This document shows positions 52,406-62,403 of a stretch of 64,000 nucleotides of DNA, one piece after another; position 1 is the first letter of the stretch; each line of letters begins with the position of its first letter. The notes under the pieces are model-generated. The model made no database searches. It was not told the origin of the DNA and worked only from the letters and a program-made list of their open reading frames with translations. This stretch comes from Hyphomonadaceae bacterium UBA1933 (GTDB lineage: Bacteria > Pseudomonadota > Alphaproteobacteria > Caulobacterales > Aquidulcibacteraceae). The stretch is taken from assembly GCA_002337085.1 (NCBI GenBank), contig DDFH01000006.1, positions 277,098-341,097 of the forward strand, written 5' to 3'. The position numbers were made by a program, and so were the translations under genes.

Positions 52406-54715
52406 CTATGCAGGTTTGATAAAGCTGGCGATAAGTTTTTTAACGCCGGCTTTTTCAAATGCAATTTCAACCTTGTCACCATCAACCATACGAATACGAC
52501 CATATCCGAATTTATCGTGGAAAATCCGCTGCCCAATTTCAAAATCATGGCTTCTGCCCTTGGTTTCAAAAACGGTACGCGGTTTTACGTCGATTGTGGG
52601 ACGATATTTTTGCTCATGAACATAGGTTTGCGCGCGCATAAAGCCTGCACCACGCGTTCCTTGTTCATATGCGTCAAGATTTGATGAACCACCAAAGGCG
52701 GGGCGATTGAAATAGCCAGTATCCGAAACCGCCTCGACATGGTCTTCTGGTAATTCGTCAATAAAGCGCGATGGCAAAACCGATTGCCATTTGCCAAAAA
52801 TTTGGCGGTTGGCAGCAAAAGAAATACGGCAAATTTCCCGCGCGCGGGTTATGCCAACATAGGCAAGGCGCCGCTCTTCTTCGAGGGATTTTAAACCACC
52901 CTCATTAATTGATTTTGGTGATGGAAAAACTTCTTCTTCCCATCCAGGTAAGAAAACCACATTCCATTCCAACCCCTTTGCGCCGTGCAATGTCATGATG
53001 TTTACCGCGTCACCATCGGATGAATTATCCATATCCATGACCAGTTCAATATGCTCAAGGAAGCTTTCAAGATTATCAAATTGCGCCATCGAGCGTACAA
53101 GTTCTTGCAAGTTTTCAAGGCGGGTTTGCGCCTGTGGGGTTTTATCCGCCTTTAACATATCAGTATAGCCGGATTCATCTAGGATAAGTTCCGCAAGCTC
53201 GACATGTGAGATTTCTTCACGCTTTTTACGCCAGATTTTCAAGCTTTCTGAAAAACGCAAAAGACCGTTTTTAGCAGGGCCTTTAAGAGCATCTTTTTCA
53301 AGCAGGGTTTCAACCATTAACCCCAATGAAACCCCATTTTCCCGTGCCGCAACCATGATTTTCTTTAATGATGTATCGCCAACCCCACGTTTTGGCTGAT
53401 TAACCACGCGCTCATAGGCAAGATCATCATCGGGTGAGCGTATAAGGCGGAAATAGGCAATAGCATCACGAATTTCGGCACGTTCAAAAAAGCGCGGTCC
53501 GCCAATAACCTTATATGGCACACCAATCATCATAAAGCGATCTTCAAAAGCCCGCATTTGCCATGATGCCCGCACCAAAATCGACATGTCCTGATAATTT
53601 ACGCCTTGCGCCCGCAGGCTTTCAATATCATCGGAAATAAGCCTTGCTTCGGCCTCACCATCCCAAACCCCGCGAACTTTTACGGTTTCGCCGTGCTCAT
53701 CATCAGTCCAAAGGGTTTTACCAAGCCGTTCGGAATTGGTGGCAATAATTTTTGATGCCGCACCCAAAATATGGTGTGTCGAGCGGTAATTACGTTCAAG
53801 TCTTATAACCTTGGCATTGGGAAAATCTTTCTCAAAGCGCAGGATATTTTCAACCTCGGCACCGCGCCAGCCATAAATTGATTGATCATCATCGCCAACT
53901 ACGCAAAGGTTTTTATGTGCCATTGCCAAAAGCCGTAGCCATAAATATTGCGCAATATTGGTGTCTTGATATTCATCAACCAAAATATAGCGGAACTTGT
54001 TTTGATATTGTCGCAAAATATCGGGGCTGTTTTGGAATAAATCGATACAAAGTAATAATAAATCGCCAAAATCGGCACAATTAAGGGTTTTTAGGCGGTT
54101 TTGATATTCGGTATAAAGTTCAATCCCCTTACCCTCGGCAAAAAGAAATGCGTCGCCCTTTGGCACGGCATCTGGTTTTAATGCACGGTTTTTCCAGCCA
54201 TCAATCAAACTTGCCAAATAGCGGGGTGAATGGCGCTTGGGGTCGATATTGTGCGCCTCGATAATTTGTTTCAAAAGGCGGATTTGGTCATCGGTATCAA
54301 TGATTGTAAAGGTCGGCTTTAAACCAACCATTTCGGCATGCATACGCAATATTTTGGCACTTAGAGAGTGGAAAGTCCCAAGCCATGAAAGTGCGCCACC
54401 TTCATGACCAATCAGATTTTCGGTACGTTCGCGCATTTCACGCGCCGCTTTATTGGTAAAAGTAACGGTTAAAATTTGTGATGGGAATGCGCGGCGGCTA
54501 AAAACCAAATTGGCAAGGCGGGTAGTTAAAACCCGCGTCTTACCAGTACCTGCACCCGCAAGTACTAATACGGGGCCATCAAGCGCATTTACTGCCTCAA
54601 GCTGCTTGTCATTTAGGCCATTTAGAAACGGTGCATTTGCCTGCGCACCATTAATTCCTGACATGGCGCGTTGGGAAAGTGATAATTTATTTTGATTCTC
54701 TGATGTTTCACCCAT
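52406..54715 (-). CDS. uvrD: UvrD/PcrA-type DNA helicase
   Basis: 769 aa from Met at 54715 (frame opens at 54763). Superfamily 1 motifs in order: GAGTGKT (Walker A), VDEYQDTN, GDDDQSIYGWRGAE, LERNYRSTH, MTLHGAKGLEW and YVGITRARE. The C-terminus keeps the PcrA/UvrD Tudor-like end (FHDKFGYGRIRMVDGDKVEIAF). Unwinds DNA in nucleotide-excision and mismatch repair. Convergent with the tadG-like gene with only 12 nt between. Confidence 0.95.
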   Translation of the reverse strand: MGETSENQNKLSLSQRAMSGINGAQANAPFLNGLNDKQLEAVNALDGPVLVLAGAGTGKTRVLTTRLANLVFSRRAFPSQILTVTFTNKAAREMRERTENLIGHEGGALSWLGTFHSLSAKILRMHAEMVGLKPTFTIIDTDDQIRLLKQIIEAHNIDPKRHSPRYLASLIDGWKNRALKPDAVPKGDAFLFAEGKGIELYTEYQNRLKTLNCADFGDLLLLCIDLFQNSPDILRQYQNKFRYILVDEYQDTNIAQYLWLRLLAMAHKNLCVVGDDDQSIYGWRGAEVENILRFEKDFPNAKVIRLERNYRSTHHILGAASKIIATNSERLGKTLWTDDEHGETVKVRGVWDGEAEARLISDDIESLRAQGVNYQDMSILVRASWQMRAFEDRFMMIGVPYKVIGGPRFFERAEIRDAIAYFRLIRSPDDDLAYERVVNQPKRGVGDTSLKKIMVAARENGVSLGLMVETLLEKDALKGPAKNGLLRFSESLKIWRKKREEISHVELAELILDESGYTDMLKADKTPQAQTRLENLQELVRSMAQFDNLESFLEHIELVMDMDNSSDGDAVNIMTLHGAKGLEWNVVFLPGWEEEVFPSPKSINEGGLKSLEEERRLAYVGITRAREICRISFAANRQIFGKWQSVLPSRFIDELPEDHVEAVSDTGYFNRPAFGGSSNLDAYEQGTRGAGFMRAQTYVHEQKYRPTIDVKPRTVFETKGRSHDFEIGQRIFHDKFGYGRIRMVDGDKVEIAFEKAGVKKLIASFIKPA

Positions 54716-54862
54716 TTGATTCGTATAGAACAATATATGAACGATTGCACCCAACTTGCTCATAATTTTTATTATAGAAAAAAACTATAACGATTATGCG
54801 GATAATCAATTTCCCAAAATGTTAATTGCGAGTTATTATCAATAAAGACGGTGGAGATTGAA

Positions 54863-55042
54863 ATGACGAAAACAAATGATATTGAAAATGTGCTTGGCTT
54901 TGCTTTTGGTGTGCCATTTACAATAATAGGTTTTATGCCCGAATTGCTTGGCATTCATGGCGCATTGCAATTCGTCCTACTTGGTATGGGTATATTAATG
55001 CTTTGCAGTGTCGCATTTGGGCAAAATGCAAAAACTTCTTAA
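54863..55042 (+). CDS. Small two-helix membrane protein, unknown
   Basis: 59 aa from ATG 54863 (GGTGGAG 7 nt upstream). Two hydrophobic segments (VLGFAFGVPFTIIGFMPELL and ALQFVLLGMGILMLCSVAF). No family recognised. Precedes the DUF442 gene by 67 nt. Confidence 0.55.
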   Translation: MTKTNDIENVLGFAFGVPFTIIGFMPELLGIHGALQFVLLGMGILMLCSVAFGQNAKTS

Positions 55043-55109
55043 ATAATCATATTAAAGGTTTGAAAACACAATAACCAAAAGCCATATTATGTTTTTTAGG
55101 AATAAAAAT

Positions 55110-55520
55110 ATGAACTTTGCCAAATTGGATGAAACTTTAAGCGTTGCCCCACAAATAACCCCAGATGAAGTTGCCGAAATTGCGGCACTTGGTTACAAAA
55201 CCATTATTTGCAATCGTCCCGATTTTGAACAGGCCGAACAGCCAGAGTTTAAGGAAATCGAAGCGGCGGCAAAACAAAATGGTATAGAAATTGTTTATCA
55301 ACCAATTGTTGGCGGCAAACTAAGCATTAAAGATGCCGAAGAATTTTTGGAAATATTGCAAAATGCCCAAAAGCCGGTGTTTGCGTATTGCCGCACTGGA
55401 ACCCGTTGCATCACGCTTTGGTCACTTGCTGAACGCAGCAAGGGACGTGATATAAATGAGCTTGCAAGTCTTGCCGCATCTCATGGCTATGACGTTAGTG
55501 GGGCATTGGCAAGCTTGTAA
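55110..55520 (+). CDS. DUF442 / TIGR01244 phosphatase-like sulfur-transferase protein
   Basis: 136 aa from ATG 55110 (TTAGGAATA upstream; frame opens at 55089). N-terminal LDETLSVAPQITPDEVAEIA and YKTIICNRPDFE, then the P-loop AYCRTGTRC with the nucleophilic Cys, matching the Blh N-terminal domain. The family is linked to persulfide detoxification (BigR regulon, with ETHE1 and SQR) in other alphaproteobacteria, so it may belong functionally with sqr at 10.8 kb. Confidence 0.88.
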   Translation: MNFAKLDETLSVAPQITPDEVAEIAALGYKTIICNRPDFEQAEQPEFKEIEAAAKQNGIEIVYQPIVGGKLSIKDAEEFLEILQNAQKPVFAYCRTGTRCITLWSLAERSKGRDINELASLAASHGYDVSGALASL

Positions 55521-55577
55521 TGCTGCATAAATCAATTGACTTTTTTACTATTCATGATAGTGGAATCAGAATAATCC

Positions 55578-55632
55578 CCACATCTAACGATGTGGCCTCC
55601 CCAGGACTACGGTTCTGGGGTTTTATTTTATC
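55578..55632 (+). ncRNA. Two-hairpin RNA element (sRNA 3' end or NYN leader attenuator)
   Basis: Hairpin 1: CCACATC-TAAC-GATGTGG (55578-55595). Hairpin 2: CCCCAGGAC-TACG-GTTCTGGGG (55599-55620), a 9-bp stem (one G-U) with a stable UNCG-class UACG tetraloop, followed by TTTTATTTTAT. It ends 11 nt before the NYN start codon. It may terminate the DUF442 transcript, be an independent sRNA, or attenuate the NYN gene. Confidence 0.55.
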
Positions 55633-55642
55633 TGAGGTTAAA

Positions 55643-56275
55643 ATGCCGGATAAGCAAAGAGTTCAATGCTATATTGATGGTTTTAATCTCTATCATGCAA
55701 TTGATAATTTAAAGAGACCGCAGCTTAAATGGTTTAATTTAAAAGGCTTAATGTCTGTTTTTATTGACCAAAATATTCATTCTCTAAAAGAAATATATTA
55801 TTTTTCAGCTTACGCAGATTGGATGCCAGAATCTTCCAGAAGGCACCGTGAATTAGTTGCTGCATTGGAAAATAATGGAGTAACTCCAATATTAGGTCAA
55901 TTCAAAGCAAAAGATAAAAGTTGTAAAAAATGTGGCGCACAATGGGTTGGTCATGAAGAAAAAGAGACTGATGTCAATATTGCAATTCATTTATTGAAGA
56001 ATGCTTTGTTGGATAATTTTGACATTGCATATCTTGTTACAAGAGACAGCGATATGACACCCGCTGTTAAAATGATTAAAGACTTATGTCCGCAAAAAAA
56101 AATAAAGGTTATTGCGCCACCAAATTTAAGACATAGTAAAGAACTTGCAAAAGTGGTTGGCAACGATAATCTAGCATCAATAAAAATTGTACATTTAGAG
56201 AGAAATATTTTACCTTCTGAAATTTTTGATGAAAACGGAAATGTCATTGTTACCATTCCCGAAAAATATAAATAA
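55643..56275 (+). CDS. NYN (PIN-like) domain nuclease
   Basis: 210 aa from ATG 55643. Acidic catalytic residues are seen in QCYIDGFNLYHAI, EKETDVNIAIHLL and LVTRDSDMTPAV, the NYN/LabA pattern. A CKKCGAQW zinc-knuckle-like CxxC precedes the middle Asp. Predicted metal-dependent RNase. AT-rich with AGA codons unlike neighbours, inserted between DUF442 and tsaD: likely acquired. Target unknown. Confidence 0.85.
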   Translation: MPDKQRVQCYIDGFNLYHAIDNLKRPQLKWFNLKGLMSVFIDQNIHSLKEIYYFSAYADWMPESSRRHRELVAALENNGVTPILGQFKAKDKSCKKCGAQWVGHEEKETDVNIAIHLLKNALLDNFDIAYLVTRDSDMTPAVKMIKDLCPQKKIKVIAPPNLRHSKELAKVVGNDNLASIKIVHLERNILPSEIFDENGNVIVTIPEKYK

Positions 56276-56281
56276 TGTAAA

Positions 56282-57382
56282 ATGAGTAAGGCAATTTATA
56301 TTCTTGGCATTGAATCATCATGTGATGAAACTGCGGCGGCGGTTTTGGAATATGATGGTGTGCGCCCCGTGGTTTTATCGAATGTTATTGCCTCGCAAAT
56401 AACAGAACATAAGCCATATGGCGGCGTTGTTCCAGAAATTGCCGCGCGATCCCATGTTGAAAAGATTGATGAGGTTATCGAGCTTGCGCTTTTGCAATCC
56501 GGCGTCACGCTTGATGCAATTTCTGCGGTGGCGGCAACCTCTGGCCCTGGGCTTATTGGTGGGGTGATTGTTGGAATGCTTGCGGCAAAGGGGATTTGCA
56601 TTGGCGCAAATAAACCATTTGTTGCCGTAAACCACCTTGAAGGCCACGCATTATCACCACGCCTTAATAATGATGTGGCGTTTCCATATTTATTGCTTTT
56701 GGTATCGGGCGGGCATTGCCAGATTTTGCGGGTTGATGGCGTTGGGCAATATTCGCGCCTTGGTTCAACTATTGATGACGCACTTGGTGAGGCATTTGAC
56801 AAGGTCGCAAAGATACTTGGGCTTGGCTATCCGGGTGGGCCATTGGTTGAGGCGCGCGCAAAACTTGGGAATCCAAAAGCATTTGAATTACCGCGTCCAT
56901 TAATTGGGCGTGCGGGGTGTGATTTTTCATTTGCGGGCTTAAAAACCGCTGTATTGCGCCTTTGCGAAAAAATTTATGCCGAAAAAGGTGCGTTGGTTGA
57001 TGATGACATCAATGATATTTGTGCTTCTTTTCAATATACAATTATTAGGGTTTTAAAAGATCGCCTTAAAAATGCCTTTGCTGTCTGTGATTTTGCCGAA
57101 AATGACCGCCGTTTGGTAATTGCGGGCGGGGTTGCCGCAAATCAAAAAATTCGCGGTGCTTTAAGTGAATTTTGTGATGATTTAGGGTGGAATATTTTTT
57201 ATCCAGAATTGAAATATTGCGGCGATAATGGTGCGATGATTGCCCTTGTGGGTCTTGAATATTTTAATAATGGAATAAATCATCCACTTTCGACCAAACC
57301 AAGACCGCGTTGGCCACTCGATGCGGATGCAATACCATTACAAACAAAAAATGGCTTTGGTAAAAAGGGTGCAAAAGCCTAA
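56282..57382 (+). CDS. tsaD: tRNA N6-threonylcarbamoyladenosine transferase TsaD
   Basis: 366 aa. ILGIESSCDETAAAV at the N-terminus, metal site NHLEGHAL, and VSGGHCQILRV with GSTIDDALGEAFDKVAK. Makes t6A37 with TsaBCE. Starts 7 nt after the NYN stop, which may give read-through expression of NYN-tsaD. Confidence 0.97.
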   Translation: MSKAIYILGIESSCDETAAAVLEYDGVRPVVLSNVIASQITEHKPYGGVVPEIAARSHVEKIDEVIELALLQSGVTLDAISAVAATSGPGLIGGVIVGMLAAKGICIGANKPFVAVNHLEGHALSPRLNNDVAFPYLLLLVSGGHCQILRVDGVGQYSRLGSTIDDALGEAFDKVAKILGLGYPGGPLVEARAKLGNPKAFELPRPLIGRAGCDFSFAGLKTAVLRLCEKIYAEKGALVDDDINDICASFQYTIIRVLKDRLKNAFAVCDFAENDRRLVIAGGVAANQKIRGALSEFCDDLGWNIFYPELKYCGDNGAMIALVGLEYFNNGINHPLSTKPRPRWPLDADAIPLQTKNGFGKKGAKA

Positions 57383-57404
57383 AATAATAAGCCGGAGATT
57401 ATTA

Positions 57405-59531
57405 ATGTCAGGGAATACGGCAGCAAAATTCATAAATAGCGAAGAAAGCAACTTTTTTGCAAAATTGGTGGTGTTTGCAATCGCTTTGCCACTTATTCTT
57501 ATGACTTATGGTATCATAAGCCCCTATGATAATTTTGACATTAGCCGTAGCATCCAAGCCCAAGATATGCAGCTTCAGAATGTTAAAGATCGCCTTGAAC
57601 AATCAAAAAACTCCAAAGGCAAATATAGCAATGCAATAAAAACCGAAATTGATGGCAAGTCATTTGCGGGTGATAAAGCAATGGCAAAAGTTAATTCGCG
57701 CCTGATTGAATTGAAATTTGCTGAAATATTTCAATTTGCTCGTGGCATATTTCCGCCAATTACCGCCATTGGGGCTGGGGCATCTGCATTGGTTGCACTT
57801 TTGCTTTTGGCGGCGGGAAATTTAATTGGATTATCGGGGCGCCTAAAACTTAGGAATGAGTTATTCTTAAATAATTTTTGGCTTTTGAAATTAGTGTTGC
57901 CGCCGGCATTTTTGGTGCAGATTATCGGGCTTGGTCTTTCAATTATTGGTGCATTTGTGGTTTTTGGCACGGGGTTTATTACCATCAATCCATGGGTAAA
58001 TATTTATATTCAGGCGGCAATAATAATTCCTTTGGTTTTTGTTTTTGCCATTTGGATGTGGCGCAGCACAATGCGCCAATTAAAAAGCATCAAGAACCTT
58101 TTTGTAATTGAAAATCAAACCGTAATTGGGCAATTGGTGTTACGTGATGATGCCCCATTATTATGGGAAAAAGTGGATGAGTTTGCGCAAAAATTAAATG
58201 CCATAAAGCCCGATAATATTATAATTGGCATTGATGGTAGCTTCTTTGCCATGAGTGGTAAAATTTCAATAGAGCCACTTGGCGAAATTGTTGCTGGCCA
58301 TAGTTTGTATATTCCACTTACGCAGGCCGCCCTTTTAAATGAGGATGAGTTTTGGGCAATAATCGCCCATGAAATGGCGCATTTTTCAGGTGACGATTTG
58401 GAATATAGCCGCGATTATATCCCGCTTTACAATAGCCTGAGCCACCGTTTTAATTCACTTGCGAATAAGAAAAATTCATTATTTTTCCTTCTCAAACCTT
58501 GTGCTTGGCTTGGAATTTATCTGTTGGAACAGTTTGACGAGGCTGCCGAAAATTTCAAACAAAACCGTGAATATATTGCCGATAAAAATGCCGCGAAATT
58601 AACATCATCTTTGGCATTGGCACGCGGTATTTTGCGGTTTTCGGCAAATGTTGAACCAATTGAGGCGGCATTATCGCAAGTTAATCTTTTAAATAAAAAC
58701 TTACCGCCAGATATGGTTATTCACGCCGCCACATTGGCAAAACAAACCCAAAATATAAACCCACAAAGCTATTTGCCTGCGGTGCAAATCCATCGTTTTT
58801 ACTTGCACCCAACCAATGGGGAGCGTTTGGAAAACTTGCGGGTTGCAGTTTTAAATCTTGATGCCGAAATAGTGATATATGCCGAAAAATACTTTCCGCA
58901 ATATTCAATTCTTTGCCAGCGTTTAAGCACGGCATTTTATAATTTTGTGCAACGTGATGCGGCGGGCTATCAAAAATTATTGATTAAACAGGCGCAAATA
59001 ATTGGCGATGCCCAAAAGCGGTTTTATAATTATTCCAAATTACGCGGTATAATTTTGCTTTTATTTGGTGCTGCTTGTTTTGGCGCAATTTATCCAATCA
59101 TGAAATTCATGCGCGGCCATAATGAAAAAACCATGATGATGGGCGCCGAAATTGCGGGCGTGGTTTTAATATTGCTTGGGGTTTATTATCTTTTGCTGGC
59201 ATTGAAACCCTTTATGGTGCTAGAGCCAGATTTTGTTTTCATCAAAGGTCTGAATGATAAAATAAATTGGGGCGATATTGATGATTTAAAAATTAGCAAA
59301 GGTTATGGCATTAATACCCGTTTTTACCTTAATCAAGCGGCACAATTTCCCACTAAAAAGCAAAATGGTCGCATAAGGCTTGATGGCAAAAATCGAATAA
59401 TTTCGGTGTTTAGTAACGTGCCAAAGGGGTTAAATATCCACAAATTCACCGCCATTTTAAAACGTTATCACAAGGCATATTTGGCGCGTAAAACGCTTGA
59501 AAAATATGATTTGAAAATAAGCGACAATTAA
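57405..59531 (+). CDS. Membrane M48-family metalloprotease
   Basis: 708 aa from ATG 57405 (CCGGAG upstream; frame opens inside tsaD). TM segments at about 20-40, 120-145, 170-200 and 210-230; zinc site HEMAH in IIAHEMAHFSGDD, with the third ligand in NREYIADKNA. Two more TM helices near residue 550-600 and a soluble tail. Quality-control protease of the YhfN/HtpX superfamily; substrate unknown. 22 nt after tsaD. Confidence 0.85.
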   Translation: MSGNTAAKFINSEESNFFAKLVVFAIALPLILMTYGIISPYDNFDISRSIQAQDMQLQNVKDRLEQSKNSKGKYSNAIKTEIDGKSFAGDKAMAKVNSRLIELKFAEIFQFARGIFPPITAIGAGASALVALLLLAAGNLIGLSGRLKLRNELFLNNFWLLKLVLPPAFLVQIIGLGLSIIGAFVVFGTGFITINPWVNIYIQAAIIIPLVFVFAIWMWRSTMRQLKSIKNLFVIENQTVIGQLVLRDDAPLLWEKVDEFAQKLNAIKPDNIIIGIDGSFFAMSGKISIEPLGEIVAGHSLYIPLTQAALLNEDEFWAIIAHEMAHFSGDDLEYSRDYIPLYNSLSHRFNSLANKKNSLFFLLKPCAWLGIYLLEQFDEAAENFKQNREYIADKNAAKLTSSLALARGILRFSANVEPIEAALSQVNLLNKNLPPDMVIHAATLAKQTQNINPQSYLPAVQIHRFYLHPTNGERLENLRVAVLNLDAEIVIYAEKYFPQYSILCQRLSTAFYNFVQRDAAGYQKLLIKQAQIIGDAQKRFYNYSKLRGIILLLFGAACFGAIYPIMKFMRGHNEKTMMMGAEIAGVVLILLGVYYLLLALKPFMVLEPDFVFIKGLNDKINWGDIDDLKISKGYGINTRFYLNQAAQFPTKKQNGRIRLDGKNRIISVFSNVPKGLNIHKFTAILKRYHKAYLARKTLEKYDLKISDN

Positions 59532-59615
59532 TTATGCGTTTAAGGGGTGGTATTTCTTTTTATTTTGCGATATTGGCGCGATTATTGTTGTTTTAAATTG
59601 TGAGGCTTGAAGAAA

Positions 59616-60410
59616 ATGGTGGCGATGTCCCCCCTTTTAACTATTATGACTAATGCTGCTTTAAAAGCGGGTAAAGCAATCAAGCGCGACTTTGGCGAAG
59701 TTGAACATCTTCAAGTTTCCAAAAAAGGTCCTTCTGACTTTGTGTCTGCTGCGGATCTTAAATGCGAAGAAATCCTTTTCGAAGAATTGACCAAAGCCCG
59801 CCCTGGTTATAGCTTTTTGGGTGAAGAGCGTGGCCTTGTCGAAGGTACAGACAAAACCCATAAATTCATCGTTGATCCAATTGATGGCACAACCAATTTC
59901 ATTCACGCAATTCCGCATTTTGCAATTTCAATTGCTTTGGAACGTGAAGGCCGCCTTGTTGCTGGTGTGGTTTATAATCCAATTACCGAAGAATTATATC
60001 ACGCCGAAACCGGAAAAGGTGCATGGCGCAATGAATTCCGCCTAAAAGTATCTGGTCGCCGTGTATTGTCGGAATCGTTGTTGGCAACTGGTATTCCTTT
60101 CAAAGGCAAACCTGGGCACGCGCAATTTTTAAAAGAGCTTCATGGTTTTACACAAAAAGTTTCTGGCGTTCGTCGTTATGGTTCGGCATCACTTGATTTG
60201 GCATGGGTCGCATGTGGTCGTTATGATGGCTATTGGGAACGTGATTTGAAAATTTGGGATATTGCTGCCGGTGTGGTTTTGGTTCGTGAAGCGGGTGGTT
60301 TCTGTGAAGAAATTGACGGCAAAGATTTTACAGAAACTGGAAATCTCTTGGCGGGCAACCAAAAAATCGCCCTTGAAATGAAGGCAATTCTGAAAGAAAT
60401 TAAGCCATAA
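59616..60410 (+). CDS. suhB: Inositol monophosphatase family protein SuhB
   Basis: 264 aa from ATG 59616 (TTG 59607 and ATG 59625 also possible). Metal motifs FLGEERG, VDPIDGTTNFIH and KIWDIAAGVVLVREAGG are complete. Hydrolyses inositol-1-phosphate; SuhB also assists rRNA antitermination in enterobacteria. Confidence 0.93.
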   Translation: MVAMSPLLTIMTNAALKAGKAIKRDFGEVEHLQVSKKGPSDFVSAADLKCEEILFEELTKARPGYSFLGEERGLVEGTDKTHKFIVDPIDGTTNFIHAIPHFAISIALEREGRLVAGVVYNPITEELYHAETGKGAWRNEFRLKVSGRRVLSESLLATGIPFKGKPGHAQFLKELHGFTQKVSGVRRYGSASLDLAWVACGRYDGYWERDLKIWDIAAGVVLVREAGGFCEEIDGKDFTETGNLLAGNQKIALEMKAILKEIKP

Positions 60411-60439
60411 TTTCAAATCGCCAAAACCAATAAATACAA

Positions 60440-60470
60440 AAAAGCCCAAGCATTGCTTGGGCTTTTGTTT
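60440..60470. terminator. Bidirectional terminator between suhB and typA
   Basis: AAAAGCCCAAGC / GCTTGGGCTTTT perfect 12-bp stem with ATT loop; A and T runs on both sides, genes convergent. Confidence 0.92.
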
Positions 60471-60487
60471 TAGGTTTGAATAAACCA

Positions 60488-62335
60488 CTATTCCGCTTTT
60501 GGTTTACGTCTGCGGAATGATGCATTCAAAATTTGTTTACGTAGGCGGATGGCATTTGGTGTCACTTCAACCAATTCGTCATCTTCAATCCAAGAGATAG
60601 CAGCCTCTAGTGTCAAACGACGTGGCGGGGTAAGGCGCATTGCCTCATCTTTACCGCTTGAACGCACGTTAGAAAGCTTTTTCTCTTTTAATGGGTTAAC
60701 TTCCATATCTTCTGGTTTTGCGTTTTCACCGATAATCATGCCTTCATAGACATCTTCACCGCCGCCAATCATCAAAACGCCGCGCTCTTCAAGATACCAA
60801 AGCGCATAAGTTACAGATTTGCCGGTATCGGTTGAAACCATCGCACCATTACGACGACCTGCGATTGGGCCTTTCCATGGTGCCCAACCATGGAAAATGC
60901 GGTTCATAATACCAGAACCACGGGTATCAGTTAGAAATTCAGAGTGATAACCAATAAGACCACGTGATGGCGCATAGAAGGTAAGGCGGGTTTTGCCACC
61001 ACCTGATGGGCGCATATCATGAAGTTCGGCTTTGCGAAGTGACATTTTCTCAACCACAGAACCAGAAAATTCATCATCAACATCGATGATAACTTCTTCG
61101 ATAGGTTCCAAAGTTTCGCCATTTTCGTCTTTTTGTGTAACAACGCGCGGACGAGAGATTGAAAGTTCAAAACCTTCACGGCGCATATTTTCAATCAAAA
61201 CACCAATTTGCAATTCGCCACGGCCTTGAAGTTCGTATGCGTCGCGGTCATGGGTTTCAGATACACGGATTGCAACATCTGATTCCGCTTGTTTCCACAA
61301 ACGGTCACGGATAATGCGTGATTGCACCTTGTCACCGTCACGACCTGCAAGTGGTGATGAATTAACCATCACAGTTACAGAAAGGGTTGGTGGGTCAATT
61401 GGGGTTGATGGAATTGGGGTCTCAATAGCAGGGTCACAAATGGTATGTGAAACCGTTGCATCGGTAAGGCCCGCGATTGAAACGATATCGCCCGCAATTG
61501 CTTCATCAATCGGTTGGCGTTTAAGACCACGGAAAGCAAGAACTTTTGAAACGCGACCTTTTTCAACCAATTCGCCATCAAGCGAGATTGCCTTGATTGG
61601 CTGACCTGCTTTTGCGGTGCCTGATTGTACGCGACCAGTCAAAATACGACCCAAGAACGGATCAGCATCAATCATGGTTACAAGCATTGAGAATGGCTCT
61701 TCGGTATGTTGCTCTGCTTCTGGTGCAGGTACGTGTTTGATGATGGTTTCAAATAGCGCGTTAAGGTTTTCGGTTGGGCCATTATTTTCATGTGATGCCC
61801 AGCCATCACGACCAGATGCGTAAACAACAGGGAAGTCAAATTGTTCTTCTGATGCGCCTAATGCCATGAAAAGCTCATAAACTTCGTCAAGAACTTCTTC
61901 TGGGCGGGCATTCGGGCGGTCAATTTTGTTTAAAACTACGATTGGTTTCAAACCTTGTGCCAATGCTTTGGTAAGAACAAATTTGGTTTGTGGCATTGGG
62001 CCTTCCATGGCATCAACCAATAGCAAGCAGCCATCAACCATTGAAAGCACGCGTTCCACTTCACCACCGAAATCGGCGTGTCCTGGGGTGTCAACAACGT
62101 TAATACGGGTTGGGTGTTCTTCATCGCCCCATTCAATAGAGGTACATTTGGCAAGAATGGTAATGCCACGCTCTTTTTCTTGAGGGTTGGAATCCATTGC
62201 ACGTTCGGCACGTGCTTCGTTTTCACGATATGCGCCGCCTTGGGCAAGCATACCGTCCATAAGTGTGGTTTTGCCGTGGTCAACGTGGGCAATAATAGCA
62301 ATATTGCGCATTGACGGCGCATGTAGATTAGTCAA
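60488..62335 (-). CDS. typA: Ribosome-binding GTPase TypA/BipA
   Basis: 615 aa, TTG start with AGGA 7 nt upstream; Met9 at 62311 has no such site. G1 AHVDHGKTTLMD, G3 DTPGHADFGGEVER and G4 NKIDR; EF-G-like domains and a BipA-specific C-terminus follow. Stress-related translation factor for 50S assembly. Confidence 0.96.
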   Translation of the reverse strand: MTNLHAPSMRNIAIIAHVDHGKTTLMDGMLAQGGAYRENEARAERAMDSNPQEKERGITILAKCTSIEWGDEEHPTRINVVDTPGHADFGGEVERVLSMVDGCLLLVDAMEGPMPQTKFVLTKALAQGLKPIVVLNKIDRPNARPEEVLDEVYELFMALGASEEQFDFPVVYASGRDGWASHENNGPTENLNALFETIIKHVPAPEAEQHTEEPFSMLVTMIDADPFLGRILTGRVQSGTAKAGQPIKAISLDGELVEKGRVSKVLAFRGLKRQPIDEAIAGDIVSIAGLTDATVSHTICDPAIETPIPSTPIDPPTLSVTVMVNSSPLAGRDGDKVQSRIIRDRLWKQAESDVAIRVSETHDRDAYELQGRGELQIGVLIENMRREGFELSISRPRVVTQKDENGETLEPIEEVIIDVDDEFSGSVVEKMSLRKAELHDMRPSGGGKTRLTFYAPSRGLIGYHSEFLTDTRGSGIMNRIFHGWAPWKGPIAGRRNGAMVSTDTGKSVTYALWYLEERGVLMIGGGEDVYEGMIIGENAKPEDMEVNPLKEKKLSNVRSSGKDEAMRLTPPRRLTLEAAISWIEDDELVEVTPNAIRLRKQILNASFRRRKPKAE

Positions 62336-62403
62336 TTTGGTGTCCTTTAAAAATGCGGGGAGCTGTTCTTTTGCGCGCCCAATATAGGTTTTGCGTTAAA
62401 AGG

